Assembly (NCBI GenBank): GCA_036454645.1
Contig: JAZHSQ010000040.1
Coordinates: forward strand, 1-18,577
Reading direction: 5' to 3'
DNA from: Olsenella_K sp036454645
Lineage (GTDB): Bacteria; Actinomycetota; Coriobacteriia; Coriobacteriales; Atopobiaceae
Length of the DNA stretch: 18,577 bases
Below, piece after piece: positions 1 through 6,664 of this stretch. Position 1 is the first letter of the stretch, and each line of letters opens with the position of its first letter. The translations under genes were made by a program, and so were the position numbers. The notes beneath the pieces are model-generated. The model saw only the letters and a program-made list of their open reading frames with translations, was not told where the DNA came from and ran no database searches.

Positions 1-194
1 GTGAGAATCGCCAACGCGAGCCGTAGGATCGGCAGGTCCTGCTGTTTGGAGTCCCCTCCGATCTCTCGTATGCGGCAGGAGTCCCTGAGCAGGGTCTCGA
101 TCGAGACTTCCTCGCAGCGGCCGTCCAGATAGACCACGGGAACCCATTCGTCCACGAACAGATTGAAGTGAGGGGCCTCCTCGTCGTCTGCCAT
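1..194 (-). CDS. casA: CasA/Cse1, large subunit of type I-E Cascade (partial, N-terminal 64 residues)
   Basis: The visible N-terminus begins MADDEEAPHFNLFVDEWVPV and continues with a YLDGRCEEVS stretch, an IREIGGD segment and LPILRLALAIL. This is the typical opening of Cse1/CasA (family pattern: FNLxxxPWIPV, LDG, EVSL, IRELxGD, LLRLLLAIL). In the family, CasA is the Cascade subunit that reads the PAM and recruits Cas3; it acts in the cytoplasm. The ATG at 192-194 has a strong ribosome site, GGAGGGAGGAG, about 6 nt upstream. The gene runs off the left edge, so its C-terminus and the remaining cascade genes are not visible. It lies downstream of cas3 on the same strand but behind its own promoter and a mini-CRISPR leader (228-357), so it is probably controlled separately from cas3. 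Confidence 0.9.
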   Translation of the reverse strand, partial: MADDEEAPHFNLFVDEWVPVVYLDGRCEEVSIETLLRDSCRIREIGGDSKQQDLPILRLALAIL

Positions 195-227
195 CACGTC
201 TCCTCCCTCCGTTCTTGTCGCTTATAC

Positions 228-313
228 GTGACCGACCCCACGCTCGTGGGGAACACGAAACCCCCTCCATGTTTCAGGGGTCACCCCCGGCGCCTCTCAG
301 CCCGGGGAACATC
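228..313 (-). CRISPR. Degenerate two-repeat mini-CRISPR in the casA 5' UTR
   Basis: Read on the minus strand, 256 to 228 is a complete 29-nt type I-E-like repeat. It consists of GTGTT, a perfect 6-bp stem CCCCAC/GTGGGG around a GAGC loop, and an 8-nt tail TCGGTCAC. Upstream, 313 to 277 is a second, more degenerate repeat: ATGTT, stem CCCCGG/CCGGGG with an enlarged 11-nt loop, and 8-nt tail GTGACCCC. Between them is a 20-nt 'spacer' (276 to 257) instead of the usual 32 nt. The parts retained in a mature crRNA (upstream 5' handle, downstream hairpin) look best preserved. The downstream 8-nt tail, which a mature crRNA discards, looks diverged. No long array is visible in the window; the main array is presumably beyond casA. 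The alternative is a fortuitous pair of GC-rich hairpins. Confidence 0.75.
236..284 (-). ncRNA. Predicted crRNA-like regulatory RNA (CreR-type), mature form
   Basis: If Cas6e (CasE) cuts 3' of each repeat stem as in ordinary type I-E processing, the product is 49 nt. It would have an 8-nt handle GTGACCCC (284-277), a 20-nt guide (276-257) and a 21-nt 3' hairpin (256-236). The first 11 guide nucleotides, TGAAACATGGA, are identical to plus-strand 343-353, inside the casA promoter; the match then ends abruptly. An 11-nt seed match is the arrangement known for CreR/CreA guides, which let Cascade bind and repress without Cas3 cleavage. Transcription would start at about 321-324 from the casA promoter, so the guide RNA is part of the mRNA leader it would repress. 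The sequence match and geometry are directly visible; processing and repression are inferred. Confidence 0.65.
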
Positions 314-328
314 AGGGCTTCAATGGAA

Positions 329-357
329 ACTATAGCATTAACTGAAACATGGATTTA
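329..357 (-). promoter_or_regulatory. casA promoter with extended -10
   Basis: On the minus strand TATAGT (334-329) is preceded by TGC, giving an extended -10 (TGnTATAGT). The -35 region at about 357-352 (TAAATC) is poor, as is usual for extended -10 promoters. The predicted start at about 321-324 is roughly 10 nt before the first degenerate repeat. This AT-rich island stands out from its GC-rich surroundings. Confidence 0.6.
340..353 (+). promoter_or_regulatory. Predicted Cascade target (PAM plus seed protospacer) in the casA promoter
   Basis: AAC (340-342) is followed by TGAAACATGGA (343-353), identical to the first 11 nt of the mini-CRISPR guide at 276-266. AAC fits AAN-type I-E PAMs. Both degenerate repeats end in C, as expected if the last repeat base derives from a PAM ending in C. 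The site lies between the -35 region and the extended -10, so bound Cascade would occlude RNA polymerase. Confidence 0.65.
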
Positions 358-360
358 TCA

Positions 361-3300
361 TTATCGTCGAACGGTCGACAATCCCTCCCGACGGGTGTAG
401 ATGACCCTCTTGCCCATGACCTCAGCCTCGAAGACGCCAGGCTCCGCCTCCCACATGGGAAGCAGCAGCCTGCCCGAAAGCCACGGCGAGTCCTGCCAGC
501 ACCGCACATATGTGCCGCACCCCCGTTCCAGCTCATCGATGCAGGCATCGATCTTGTCGACCGGGCATACGGAGAGTGGAAGCCTCACCGCGCACTGGGC
601 CAGGAGGGTCGACTGCGCGACGCTTGGCTCGGAGTCCTGGGGGAGCACCTCCCCGCGGTCGACATCCCGATCACCGACCCAGGGCATCAGGGATATTTCG
701 CCGTCATCCCCCCGACGGACGAGCAGGACCTCTATCGTCTCCTGCGTATCACGGACGGCTCGCTGCCCACGGTCGGCGTCGCGCAGGGCTCCCCGGCCTT
801 CCTCCCGGCCGGAGTCGACCCTCTCGCTCAGGCTCGAGAGCGTCTTCTTCTCCCGGACCAGATACTCCACGCCAGGCAGAAGACAGGTCTTCGCCCTCTG
901 CTCCTTCAGCTCGTCCTTCTCCCTCCTCGCGTCACGCTGCGAGGAGTAGGCACGTGCCCATCCAGCTGGGACGAAGCTTGCGACCTCGTCCGAGTACGCG
1001 GTCCTGACCAGCCGGGGTATGTCGCGCGGGAGGGAGACCGACCTCGTCGATCCGGCCCCCGAGAGGCCGAGGACGGACAGGGCCTCCATGAGGCTGGCCC
1101 CGTCGTAGACCCGGGTCAGCCCGCTGGCGAAGCTCGGGCCGTCATCCCCGAACGAGGCGACGCCCCTCACGTAGCACGAGGCGGCCCTCAGCGGCTCCGG
1201 CCTTTCGCACTCCCCCTTTCCGCGCCCGTGACGGTGCGTCCTGCCAAGCCTCTGCATCAGCAGGTCGATCGGAGCCAGGTCCGTCACGAGCAGGTCGAAG
1301 TCTATGTCCAGCGACTGTTCGAGCACCTGCGTCCCGACGGTGACGGAGAGCTTCGGCCGACGACCGTTCCCCGTCGTCGCGCGCGGCCCGAGGGCGTCCC
1401 TGAGCCTTCTCTCGTTATCCATGCGGTCGACGTCCATGAAGCGCGAGTGGTCGAGCGAAACCGCCTTCGCCCCGAACCTCTCCTCAAGGCAACGGGAGAC
1501 CTCCTGCGCCCGGCCGACGGTGTCGCAGATGACACCTGCGCAGCCCCCTTCGGAGAGGCGTTCCGCGAGAAGGTCCGCGAGCGACTCTACATCGTCGTCG
1601 ATTAGGGTCACGGACGCGCTTATCGACCTGCCAGAGGGGCTCGTCTTCTCGCATCCCAAGGAGCACCCGTCGGAATAGGAGATCAGCGGGTACGCGTCCT
1701 TACTCGAGTCGGCCTTGCTCGCGTCGGCCTTGCTCGCGTCGCCACCAGTGCCAGCCCCTGCGTCCCGGACTGGCCCCTCAGGAGGCTCGGCGAGCCTCCT
1801 GCCCGCCAGGTAGGCCTCGAGGAGCTCCTTGCGCTGCCCGACCGGGAGGGTCGCCGAAAGGAGGATGACCGGCGTGCGCCAACAGCCCAGCCACTGGAGC
1901 AGGACGAGCAGGTACTGGCGCATGTAGACGTCATAGGCATGGCACTCGTCAATGACGATGACCTTGTTCGCCAGCGCGAGCTGCCTCAGCGAGAGGTGCT
2001 TCATCGACAGGGCGCCCATAAGTACCTGGTCGACCGTGCAGACCACGAAGTTGGCGAGCATGCCCTTCTTGCGGCCGAGCATCCACTCAGACACGATGAC
2101 GTCGTCCGACCTCGGACGGTCCCCCTCGTCCTCCGAGTCGCTGCGGGGACCAGGCCGGGCCGCCCCCCTCGACCGGGCGACGAGACCCCGGAAGCGCTCG
2201 TTGAGCCGCGCCTTGCCGTGCGCGAGGTAGATGTCCTTGTCGGCCGTGGACTTGCCGTTCGGGAGAAGCCATGACTCCACCCGGTCGTACATCGCGTCCG
2301 TCGTCGCCATCGTCGGCAGCGCCACGCAGACGCCCCCGAGGCCGTAGCGCCACGCGAGCATCTCCGCTGCAGAGAGCGCCGCCTCGGTCTTGCCCTCGCC
2401 CATGGGCGCCTCGATCACCATGATGCCCGGATCCGAGGACTCCCAGGCGACTCGTGCCGCCATGGTCTGAACCGGTCGAGGCGTCGCGCCCTCTGGGAGC
2501 GCAAAGCGCTGGGAGAAGAACCTCGGGAATGGGACGACGTCCGGCCTCCCCTCGCTCCACGAGGGGAGAATCGAGGCGGCCCGCCACCCGCGCTCGCAGC
2601 GCATTGAGACTTCGGCGCCGTCCATCCGGCCCTCCTCGCCCAGGAGGGAGACCAGGGGAAAGAGGTCCTGGTCGCTCGCCAACCAGTCGGTCATGATCAC
2701 CAGCCCGGTGAGTATGCTCTCGACCGCAACCGTGATGCCGTCGGACCTGAGCGCCGAGAGGTCATCTGGCGGGAGGCCGGCCAACGACGATGCGAAGGCC
2801 ATCAGCTCGTCCTGCACCCGAGCCCACGCGTCCGAGCCCTCGCCGGCGCTGCCAAGCGCAGTCTTGAGCTCATCCGCGTCCTGGAGCCTCTGAATGGTCG
2901 GGAAGTGGCCGTGGTGGGCACCGACGACGCAGGCGATCGGGGTCGACGCCTTCTTGCCCTGCCTTCGTTCGCCGAACCCATGCCGCTGCAGGTAGGAGGT
3001 GAGCAGGAGCTGGCCGGCAATCGGGTGGGTCGCACGTCGGCACCCGGCGAGGTCGCGCCTGATGACGAGACCTGCGTGCTCCGGCTTCCAGAGGAGGTCG
3101 CCGGACTCACCCGGCCGGAACGAGACGCCCTTTGTCTGGAAGACGGGCGTGGCCTTCCCGATGTCATGCACGGCGGCGAGGAACACGAACAGCGAGCGCG
3201 CCCGCGAGACGTCCCCGTCGTACGCCCTGGCGACGATGTTGCGCGTAGAGGGTGGGACCCACTCGTCCCAGAGCCTGTCCGCCATGCCGGCGGAGTCCGC

Positions 3301-3408
3301 CATGTGGACGTAGAGCGGAAGCCACTCCTCCCCCACGCCGTAGTCCGACTTCCCCCAAAGCGAGCGCTCCTGCTCGGACAGCATCCCGAGTGCGTCGTAC
3401 CTCACCAT
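361..3408 (-). CDS. cas3: Cas3, HD nuclease-helicase of a type I-E CRISPR-Cas system
   Basis: This 1015-residue protein has the fused HD plus SF2 helicase layout of type I-E Cas3. The N-terminal HD nuclease shows H35, the H81-D82 pair in AAVHDIGKATPVF, H128 and H165-H166. The helicase shows Walker A in EAPMGEGKTE (K340), DECH at 487-490, SAT at 518-520 and motif VI QRLGRTHRHGR at 719-729. The family unwinds and degrades DNA marked by Cascade. The ATG at 3406-3408 has a GGGGAGGG ribosome site about 8 nt upstream. A low-complexity Asp/Ala/Ser/Lys insert at about 557-572 comes from an exact 15-bp tandem duplication (1708-1737) between the helicase lobes; all catalytic motifs are intact. The stop lies directly before the casA promoter, and part of the presumed Cascade footprint may enter the cas3 3' end. 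Confidence 0.95.
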   Translation of the reverse strand: MVRYDALGMLSEQERSLWGKSDYGVGEEWLPLYVHMADSAGMADRLWDEWVPPSTRNIVARAYDGDVSRARSLFVFLAAVHDIGKATPVFQTKGVSFRPGESGDLLWKPEHAGLVIRRDLAGCRRATHPIAGQLLLTSYLQRHGFGERRQGKKASTPIACVVGAHHGHFPTIQRLQDADELKTALGSAGEGSDAWARVQDELMAFASSLAGLPPDDLSALRSDGITVAVESILTGLVIMTDWLASDQDLFPLVSLLGEEGRMDGAEVSMRCERGWRAASILPSWSEGRPDVVPFPRFFSQRFALPEGATPRPVQTMAARVAWESSDPGIMVIEAPMGEGKTEAALSAAEMLAWRYGLGGVCVALPTMATTDAMYDRVESWLLPNGKSTADKDIYLAHGKARLNERFRGLVARSRGAARPGPRSDSEDEGDRPRSDDVIVSEWMLGRKKGMLANFVVCTVDQVLMGALSMKHLSLRQLALANKVIVIDECHAYDVYMRQYLLVLLQWLGCWRTPVILLSATLPVGQRKELLEAYLAGRRLAEPPEGPVRDAGAGTGGDASKADASKADSSKDAYPLISYSDGCSLGCEKTSPSGRSISASVTLIDDDVESLADLLAERLSEGGCAGVICDTVGRAQEVSRCLEERFGAKAVSLDHSRFMDVDRMDNERRLRDALGPRATTGNGRRPKLSVTVGTQVLEQSLDIDFDLLVTDLAPIDLLMQRLGRTHRHGRGKGECERPEPLRAASCYVRGVASFGDDGPSFASGLTRVYDGASLMEALSVLGLSGAGSTRSVSLPRDIPRLVRTAYSDEVASFVPAGWARAYSSQRDARREKDELKEQRAKTCLLPGVEYLVREKKTLSSLSERVDSGREEGRGALRDADRGQRAVRDTQETIEVLLVRRGDDGEISLMPWVGDRDVDRGEVLPQDSEPSVAQSTLLAQCAVRLPLSVCPVDKIDACIDELERGCGTYVRCWQDSPWLSGRLLLPMWEAEPGVFEAEVMGKRVIYTRREGLSTVRR

Positions 3409-3658
3409 CGCGCCCTCCCCTGGCCACGCGCCGGTCGAGACATTCGAAGCCTGCGACCTACTGTGCCATAGCCACGGGACATTAATTCGGAAACGGAGGC
3501 GGGCGGTGCGCGACGCTGGGCGTGGACTTCAGAATCGCGAGCGCGTCGCAATGCCGCGGGACGGCTTGTCTCGCCGCTTAGGCATGCCTTCGCTAAATAA
3601 GGAGGGGGTTCAAGCTTGCGCCTCATAGGTCCCGTCGCGCCAGCTGCGCCGCACCGAG
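3409..3658. other. Intergenic region upstream of cas3
   Basis: No gene is supported here. On the minus strand a weak promoter is possible, TTCCGA (about 3492-3487) with TATGGC 16 nt downstream in an AT-richer patch around 3465-3495, but it is not convincing. No copy of the mini-CRISPR seed TGAAACATGG occurs here, so the predicted autoregulation would act at casA and not at the cas3 start. Confidence 0.4.
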
Positions 3659-4024
3659 CTACGTATCTTCTCTGATCCAGATGGCGGAGTGAGGGGTGAA
3701 CTTCAGCCTTGGCTCGTCCATCTGCGCGGCTTCCGCGGCACCGACGGGCCGGCTCAGCCTCTCCGCCTTCCGCGAGAGCTCGTCGAAGCAGCTATCCGCG
3801 ACTACCTCTGGCCTGAAGTCGTCGCCCTCGTGCATCTGGTCCTGAGGCCACCCGTCCAGCAAGCGCCTCGCGATTCCGAGGCACTCCTCCGCCCTCACCG
3901 GAGTGGCGAACGAGATGCTGAAGACGTATGCGACGATCTGCGAGGCGCGCTCGACCGAAGAGCTGGCTTGCCGCGCGTCCTTCTCCCCTGCCGGTAGTGC
4001 CGCGTAGCACGGCCACGAGACCAC
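3659..4024 (-). CDS. Unrecognised protein, possibly 5'-truncated
   Basis: The frame from about 3960 down to the TAG at 3659 has strong G/C third-position bias and a natural amino-acid mix (ASQIVAYVFSISFATP, GIARRLLDGWPQDQMHEGDD, FDELSRKAERLSRP), so it is or was coding. I do not recognise the family and see no signal peptide or membrane segment. The start is uncertain. A GTG at 4024 has no clear ribosome site and lies in sequence that looks intergenic. The first ~25 residues include a GEKDA segment encoded by the dispersed GAGAAGGACG motif and a 20-bp repeat shared with 16244-16263. It may be a short gene or the 3' remnant of a longer one cut off by the repeat-rich DNA upstream. It precedes cas3 on the same strand by 250 bp; a functional link is unsupported. 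Confidence 0.45.
   Translation of the reverse strand: MVSWPCYAALPAGEKDARQASSSVERASQIVAYVFSISFATPVRAEECLGIARRLLDGWPQDQMHEGDDFRPEVVADSCFDELSRKAERLSRPVGAAEAAQMDEPRLKFTPHSAIWIREDT
3976..3995 (-). repeat. 20-bp dispersed repeat, copy 1
   Basis: These 20 bp are identical to 16244-16263. On the minus strand they read ACCGGCAGGG followed by the over-represented 10-mer GAGAAGGACG. Confidence 0.7.
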
Positions 4025-4106
4025 TAGGCCAACGGCCCGCTTGGCCGAGGGGGCCGAGCCTGTTTGGGGCCACTCTTCCCAAAGATACCGCGGATGCCGC
4101 GTTCGG

Positions 4107-4180
4107 GGTTACGCACGGCTGGGTTTGGGTTTGTGGACTTGCAGGCACTTCCCGCCTGCGAAGTGCAGCCGTGCGTAACC
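4107..4180 (+). repeat. Hairpin element, copy A (about 74 bp)
   Basis: The ends form a perfect 15-bp inverted repeat, GGTTACGCACGGCTG with its complement at 4166-4180. The interior carries GGTTTGTGGACTTGCAGGCACTT and a second small hairpin, GCACTTC/GAAGTGC. Copy B (4472-4543) is the same element in the opposite orientation. Confidence 0.85.
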
Positions 4181-4471
4181 AGGACGCGACGCGAGGGGAC
4201 GCGCGGCGTGGAGCCGGATGTGGCGGACACGTCTCGCGCGCAGGCCGGGCTCGGCGGGCGCGGGTGCGGCGGCGCGGGCGCGAGCGTGCGGGGCGGGCGC
4301 GCGGCGCGGCGCGGGCTGCCGCGGGCGACGCGCGTCCCGGCGGCTTCCGCGCCGACGGGACGATTTTATCCGAATTTGTTTGTCTTGGTTTACTAATATT
4401 ACTCTGAAAGGATGGGTGCGGGCACACGGGAGACGCAGGGTGCCGTCGGGTGCGCCGACCAGGCCCGTACG

Positions 4472-4543
4472 ATTACGCACGACTGGTGTTCGCGAACGTA
4501 AAGTGCCTGCAAATCCACAAACCTAAACTCAGTCGTGCGTAAT
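4472..4543 (-). repeat. Hairpin element, copy B (72 bp), inverted relative to copy A
   Basis: The ends are a perfect 14-bp inverted repeat, ATTACGCACGACTG and its complement. Read on the minus strand, the interior has GGTTTGTGGATTTGCAGGCACTT as in copy A, then a GTTCGCGAAC palindrome where copy A has a different small hairpin. Compared with copy A, two stem positions change as compensated pairs (G-C to A-T), so pairing rather than primary sequence is conserved. It resembles a REP/MITE-type element or a structured RNA; no transposase is nearby. Confidence 0.85.
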
Positions 4544-4692
4544 TCTCGGGACGCGCGGCGGTCGGGAGGGACCCCGGGCGAGGTCACGGACCCACCACGG
4601 AGGCAATCCGGGCGCAGAGTTCGCACCTGGAGCGGCGTCGGCACGGTGCCGAAGGGGCCGAGCGCGGTGCCGGAGCGGCAGCGGACGCGAAG

Positions 4693-4708
4693 CCGGCACG
4701 AGTGCCGG
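4693..4708 (-). terminator. Hairpin 3' of the hydrolase gene (weak terminator candidate)
   Basis: CCGGCAC and GTGCCGG flank a 2-base centre, 28 bp past the hydrolase stop. No T run follows, so termination is doubtful. Confidence 0.3.
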
Positions 4709-4736
4709 ACACGGCGACGGTCCGGGCGACGGGCGG

Positions 4737-5708
4737 CTACCTCGCCGCCACCCAGCCCTCGATCTGCCTCTCCGCCTCCCTGGCAAGGCGCTCCTGCTCG
4801 GGGTTTATCACCTCCGAGAGGACGTCCTTCTCGGAGCCTCCCTCGCCCTTCTCGGCGTCACTCCCGTCCTTCTCGGAGCCTCCATCGCCCGTCTCGGCGC
4901 CCCGCCCCTCGGGGTTGTTCGACTCGATGAAGCTGTGCACGGCGTCGGCGTACTCCTGTACGTCCACCTCCACGCCCGCAGCCCTCATTGACTCGGCGTA
5001 GGGCTTGGACCTCTGGGAGATCTCGTCCCTGCCGGCTAGCACAAAGAGCGCGGGACAGTGGCCCGCCCCAAGGGACCCCGTCGACAGCCCCGTGGTCCAG
5101 GGGTAGCACAGGACGACCCCGGCCGGCTCGAGCCCGCCCGCCTGCAGTCGCTCGACGCTCTCCTCGGCGTAGTACGCGCCGGCGCTGTATCCAACGACGA
5201 AGACGCGCGAGGGGTCGATTCCGTACGACGACGCGTTCTGCACGAGGTAGCGTACCGTGTCGCAGATCTCCTCCGCCCCGTACGCGATTGGCTCGACGTC
5301 CGCCTTCGTGTAGTCGACGGCAGCCACCACGAACCCCGCCTTGTCAGAGATCCGCCTGCTCTGGGTGTCGAGCACGTCGGCGTCGCCGCCCACGAACCCG
5401 CCGCCGTGCACGTTCACGAGCAGGGGCCTGGCAGGACCATCCGCGTCCGCCGGAAGGTAGAGGTTCGCGCTCACGGGCGCCTTGCCCTCCCTCGGGACCT
5501 CCATGCGCACGCCCTGAAGCTCGCTGTCGGGCTTCCTCAGGCGATGCCGCGCCTCCGCGTTCGTCCGCTGGTACCCCTCCCAGAACACTGAGAAGGACGC
5601 GGTGGCCGCCAGGTTGAGGGCGACGATCGCCGCAAGCGCCACGACGGTCGCCTTCCACCCGGAGGGGAGGTCCTTGAAGCTGGAGCCGGGATGCCGCTGC
5701 CGCAGCAT
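4737..5708 (-). CDS. Membrane-anchored alpha/beta hydrolase (esterase/lipase, HSL/BD-FAE-like)
   Basis: This 323-residue protein has one N-terminal membrane segment (about 19-41) and then an alpha/beta-hydrolase domain that should lie outside the membrane. Visible family features are the oxyanion motif HGGG (101-104), nucleophile elbow GYSAG (173-177, S175), acid D228 in LAGRDE and H258 in DAVHSF, a complete catalytic triad. Carboxylic-ester substrates are expected; the natural substrate is unknown. After the catalytic His there is a hydrophilic insert (about 267-297, Gly/Ser/Glu/Lys/Asp) built by an in-frame 42-bp tandem duplication (repeat starts 4823 and 4865), each copy carrying the GAGAAGGACG motif. 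The ATG (5708) sits one base after the upstream gene's TGA (TGACATG), so translation is probably coupled and the gene is the last of a three-gene unit. Confidence 0.85.
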   Translation of the reverse strand: MLRQRHPGSSFKDLPSGWKATVVALAAIVALNLAATASFSVFWEGYQRTNAEARHRLRKPDSELQGVRMEVPREGKAPVSANLYLPADADGPARPLLVNVHGGGFVGGDADVLDTQSRRISDKAGFVVAAVDYTKADVEPIAYGAEEICDTVRYLVQNASSYGIDPSRVFVVGYSAGAYYAEESVERLQAGGLEPAGVVLCYPWTTGLSTGSLGAGHCPALFVLAGRDEISQRSKPYAESMRAAGVEVDVQEYADAVHSFIESNNPEGRGAETGDGGSEKDGSDAEKGEGGSEKDVLSEVINPEQERLAREAERQIEGWVAAR

Positions 5709-5709
5709 G

Positions 5710-5988
5710 TCAGCCCACCATCACGTGGATGAGGGAGCCCACGTGCGAGGCGACGGTCGCGATGAGAACCAGGGCGGACAGCGGTGCCGCCACTGCCAGC
5801 GCTATGACGGCCCTCCTCCAAGAACGAGGGAGCTCGGAGAAGGGCGTTCTCTGCCGGCGGGACCTTCGGCGGAACCGGAGCCGGAGCCGGGACCAGAGCC
5901 GGGGCTGGGACCGTTTGCGGGGCACGCGGTCCTTCTCGATGGACGCGACGCCCCCGTCCGGAGGCGTCGCACTCCTCTTGGTGGGCAC
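5710..5988 (-). CDS. Small basic single-pass membrane protein, unknown function
   Basis: A GTG start at 5986-5988 with a GGGGAG ribosome site 9 nt upstream gives 92 residues beginning VPTKRSATPP. The first 60 residues are very basic (PRKRSQPRLWSRLRLRFRRR), and residues about 61-80 form a membrane segment (AVIALAVAAPLSALVLIATV). By the positive-inside rule the basic part is cytoplasmic. The gene starts 14 bp after the winged-helix gene and ends one base before the hydrolase start, so the three are very probably cotranscribed. I do not recognise the family. The frame is open further upstream, but that part overlaps the winged-helix gene and reads like its shadow, so I reject longer starts. Confidence 0.6.
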   Translation of the reverse strand: MPTKRSATPPDGGVASIEKDRVPRKRSQPRLWSRLRLRFRRRSRRQRTPFSELPRSWRRAVIALAVAAPLSALVLIATVASHVGSLIHVMVG

Positions 5989-6002
5989 GCCTTGCAGCTC
6001 CC

Positions 6003-6191
6003 CTACTCGGCCGGCTCCCACTTGCAGCGCACGGGCGACACGATTGCGCCCGACTTCTTGAGCGCGGCCATCGCCTTGTCGACGAGCTTGCGGTCGAGCC
6101 CGCTCCTCTCGGCGATCTTGCCCGCGTTCAGCGGCTCGCCGGCCGCCTTCATCGTGTCGAGGACGACGGTCATCGCTTCCTGGACGTCCAT
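6003..6191 (-). CDS. Winged-helix mini-protein, probable DNA-binding regulator
   Basis: The 62-residue product starts MDVQEAMTVVLDTM and contains GEPLNAGKIAERSGLDRKLV followed by DKAMAALKKSGAIVSPVRCK. This is the helix-turn-helix plus wing pattern of a stand-alone winged-helix domain (MarR/ArsR-like fold), and almost the whole protein is that domain. The ATG at 6191 has an AAGGGTGG site about 7 nt upstream; an upstream ATG (6230) would add 13 residues but lacks a convincing site. The start lies only 40 bp after the tRNA-Asn terminator, leaving little room for a promoter, so expression may depend on readthrough. Because it leads the unit with the membrane protein and hydrolase, local regulation is possible but inferred. 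Confidence 0.75.
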   Translation of the reverse strand: MDVQEAMTVVLDTMKAAGEPLNAGKIAERSGLDRKLVDKAMAALKKSGAIVSPVRCKWEPAE

Positions 6192-6231
6192 GCCGTGGCC
6201 ACCCTTCGCTCGAACTGCTCGACTTAGCAAA

Positions 6232-6261
6232 CACCCCAGGTGGCCGAGGCCACCTGGGGTG
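6232..6261 (-). terminator. Terminator after tRNA-Asn
   Basis: A perfect 14-bp stem, CACCCCAGGTGGCC and its complement, begins 9 bp after the tRNA CCA end. On the minus strand it is followed by TTTGCT, a short T tract. Confidence 0.8.
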
Positions 6262-6269
6262 AAGAATTC

Positions 6270-6344
6270 TGGCTCCCCGGGCAGGGTTCGAACCTGCGAC
6301 AGGCTGATTAACAGTCAGCTGCGCTACCACTGCGCCACCGGGGA
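6270..6344 (-). tRNA. tRNA-Asn (anticodon GTT)
   Basis: The cloverleaf is complete on the minus strand. The acceptor is TCCCCGG/CCGGGGA, the D arm GCGC-AGTGGTA-GCGC, and the anticodon stem GCTGA/TCAGC surrounds loop CTGTTAA (anticodon GTT). The T arm is GCAGG-TTCGAAC-CCTGC. The discriminator is G and CCA is encoded at 6272-6270. It has its own promoter (6381-6408) and terminator (6232-6261). Confidence 0.97.
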
Positions 6345-6380
6345 ATCGGTGAGTGCTCCGTCTCCGTCGCACGAGTAGTA

Positions 6381-6408
6381 ATTATAGGGATGCGCCCCTG
6401 AGATGCAA
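6381..6408 (-). promoter_or_regulatory. tRNA-Asn promoter
   Basis: On the minus strand TTGCAT (6408-6403) and a consensus TATAAT (6386-6381) are separated by 16 bp. The predicted start is about 30 nt before the tRNA. Confidence 0.8.
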
Positions 6409-6564
6409 GTGGGAATTTGAAATTTCTTCTCGCACGCCGAAATAGGGGTTGTCACCTGCGGTAACGCCGCAAGACGCGGGCGACGCAGGGCGCGCGGCGG
6501 TCGCTAGACGCGGGCGACTTGGTCAGGCCTGAGGCATACGCGCCCATAGCCCTCCCCCGAACGA

Positions 6565-6608
6565 CGAACCCGGCGCGGCTACCATCCGAGGCGACCGCAC
6601 CGGGTTCG
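6565..6608 (-). terminator. Hairpin downstream of ridA (possible terminator)
   Basis: A 9-bp stem CGAACCCGG/CCGGGTTCG with an inner GCGG/CCGC pairing lies 56 bp past the ridA stop. No T run follows, so factor-independent termination is uncertain. Confidence 0.35.
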
Positions 6609-6664
6609 ACTAAGTGAAGGCCTGGTGACCCAGACACTCACAGTGCGAACTTTGCGCTTCTCCG

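Larger units (their letters stand above)
4025..4736. other. Gene-poor GC-rich stretch flanked by two hairpin elements
   Basis: I see no supportable gene. The stretch contains hairpin elements at 4107-4180 and 4472-4543, an extremely GC-rich low-complexity tract (about 4200-4360), and one AT-rich patch (about 4365-4410). The patch includes TAATATTACTCTGAAAGGATG, resembling a ribosome site and ATG at 4412, but it would encode only 29 residues ending inside the second hairpin element. A hairpin at 4693-4708 lies just past the hydrolase stop. Confidence 0.6.
6345..6664. other. Intergenic region between tRNA-Asn and ridA with copies of the ridA 3' end
   Basis: Besides the tRNA promoter it holds two short copies of the last codons and stop of ridA. 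At 6503-6518 there is a 16-nt exact copy of 6664-6679, and at 6469-6487 an 18/19 match of 6664-6682. It also contains the hairpin at 6565-6608. No gene is supported. Confidence 0.6.

Noticed and set aside
257..281. Intrinsic terminator for cas3 formed by ACCCC...GGGGGT around the guide
   Set aside because: The stem is short with an 11-base loop and only TTTC follows. The flanking I-E repeat structure and exact seed match explain the region better, although an RNA hairpin could coexist.
349..1605. Long open frame on the plus strand opposite cas3 (418 codons)
   Set aside because: It is the antisense shadow of a high-GC gene. The minus frame carries every Cas3 motif, while the plus product has Arg/Pro/Gly-rich composition and no recognisable domain.
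4412..4500. Possible 29-codon leader peptide starting after GAAAGG
   Set aside because: It ends inside a hairpin element, lacks a downstream gene on that strand and shows no regulatory codon run.
5710..6372. Longer reading of the small basic membrane protein (220 codons)
   Set aside because: The extension overlaps the winged-helix gene and the tRNA in another frame and has shadow-like composition. The GTG at 5988 has its own ribosome site.
6565..6608. tRNA-like remnant, because CCGGGTTCGA resembles a T arm
   Set aside because: No D arm, anticodon arm or acceptor can be built around it; a simple hairpin explains it.
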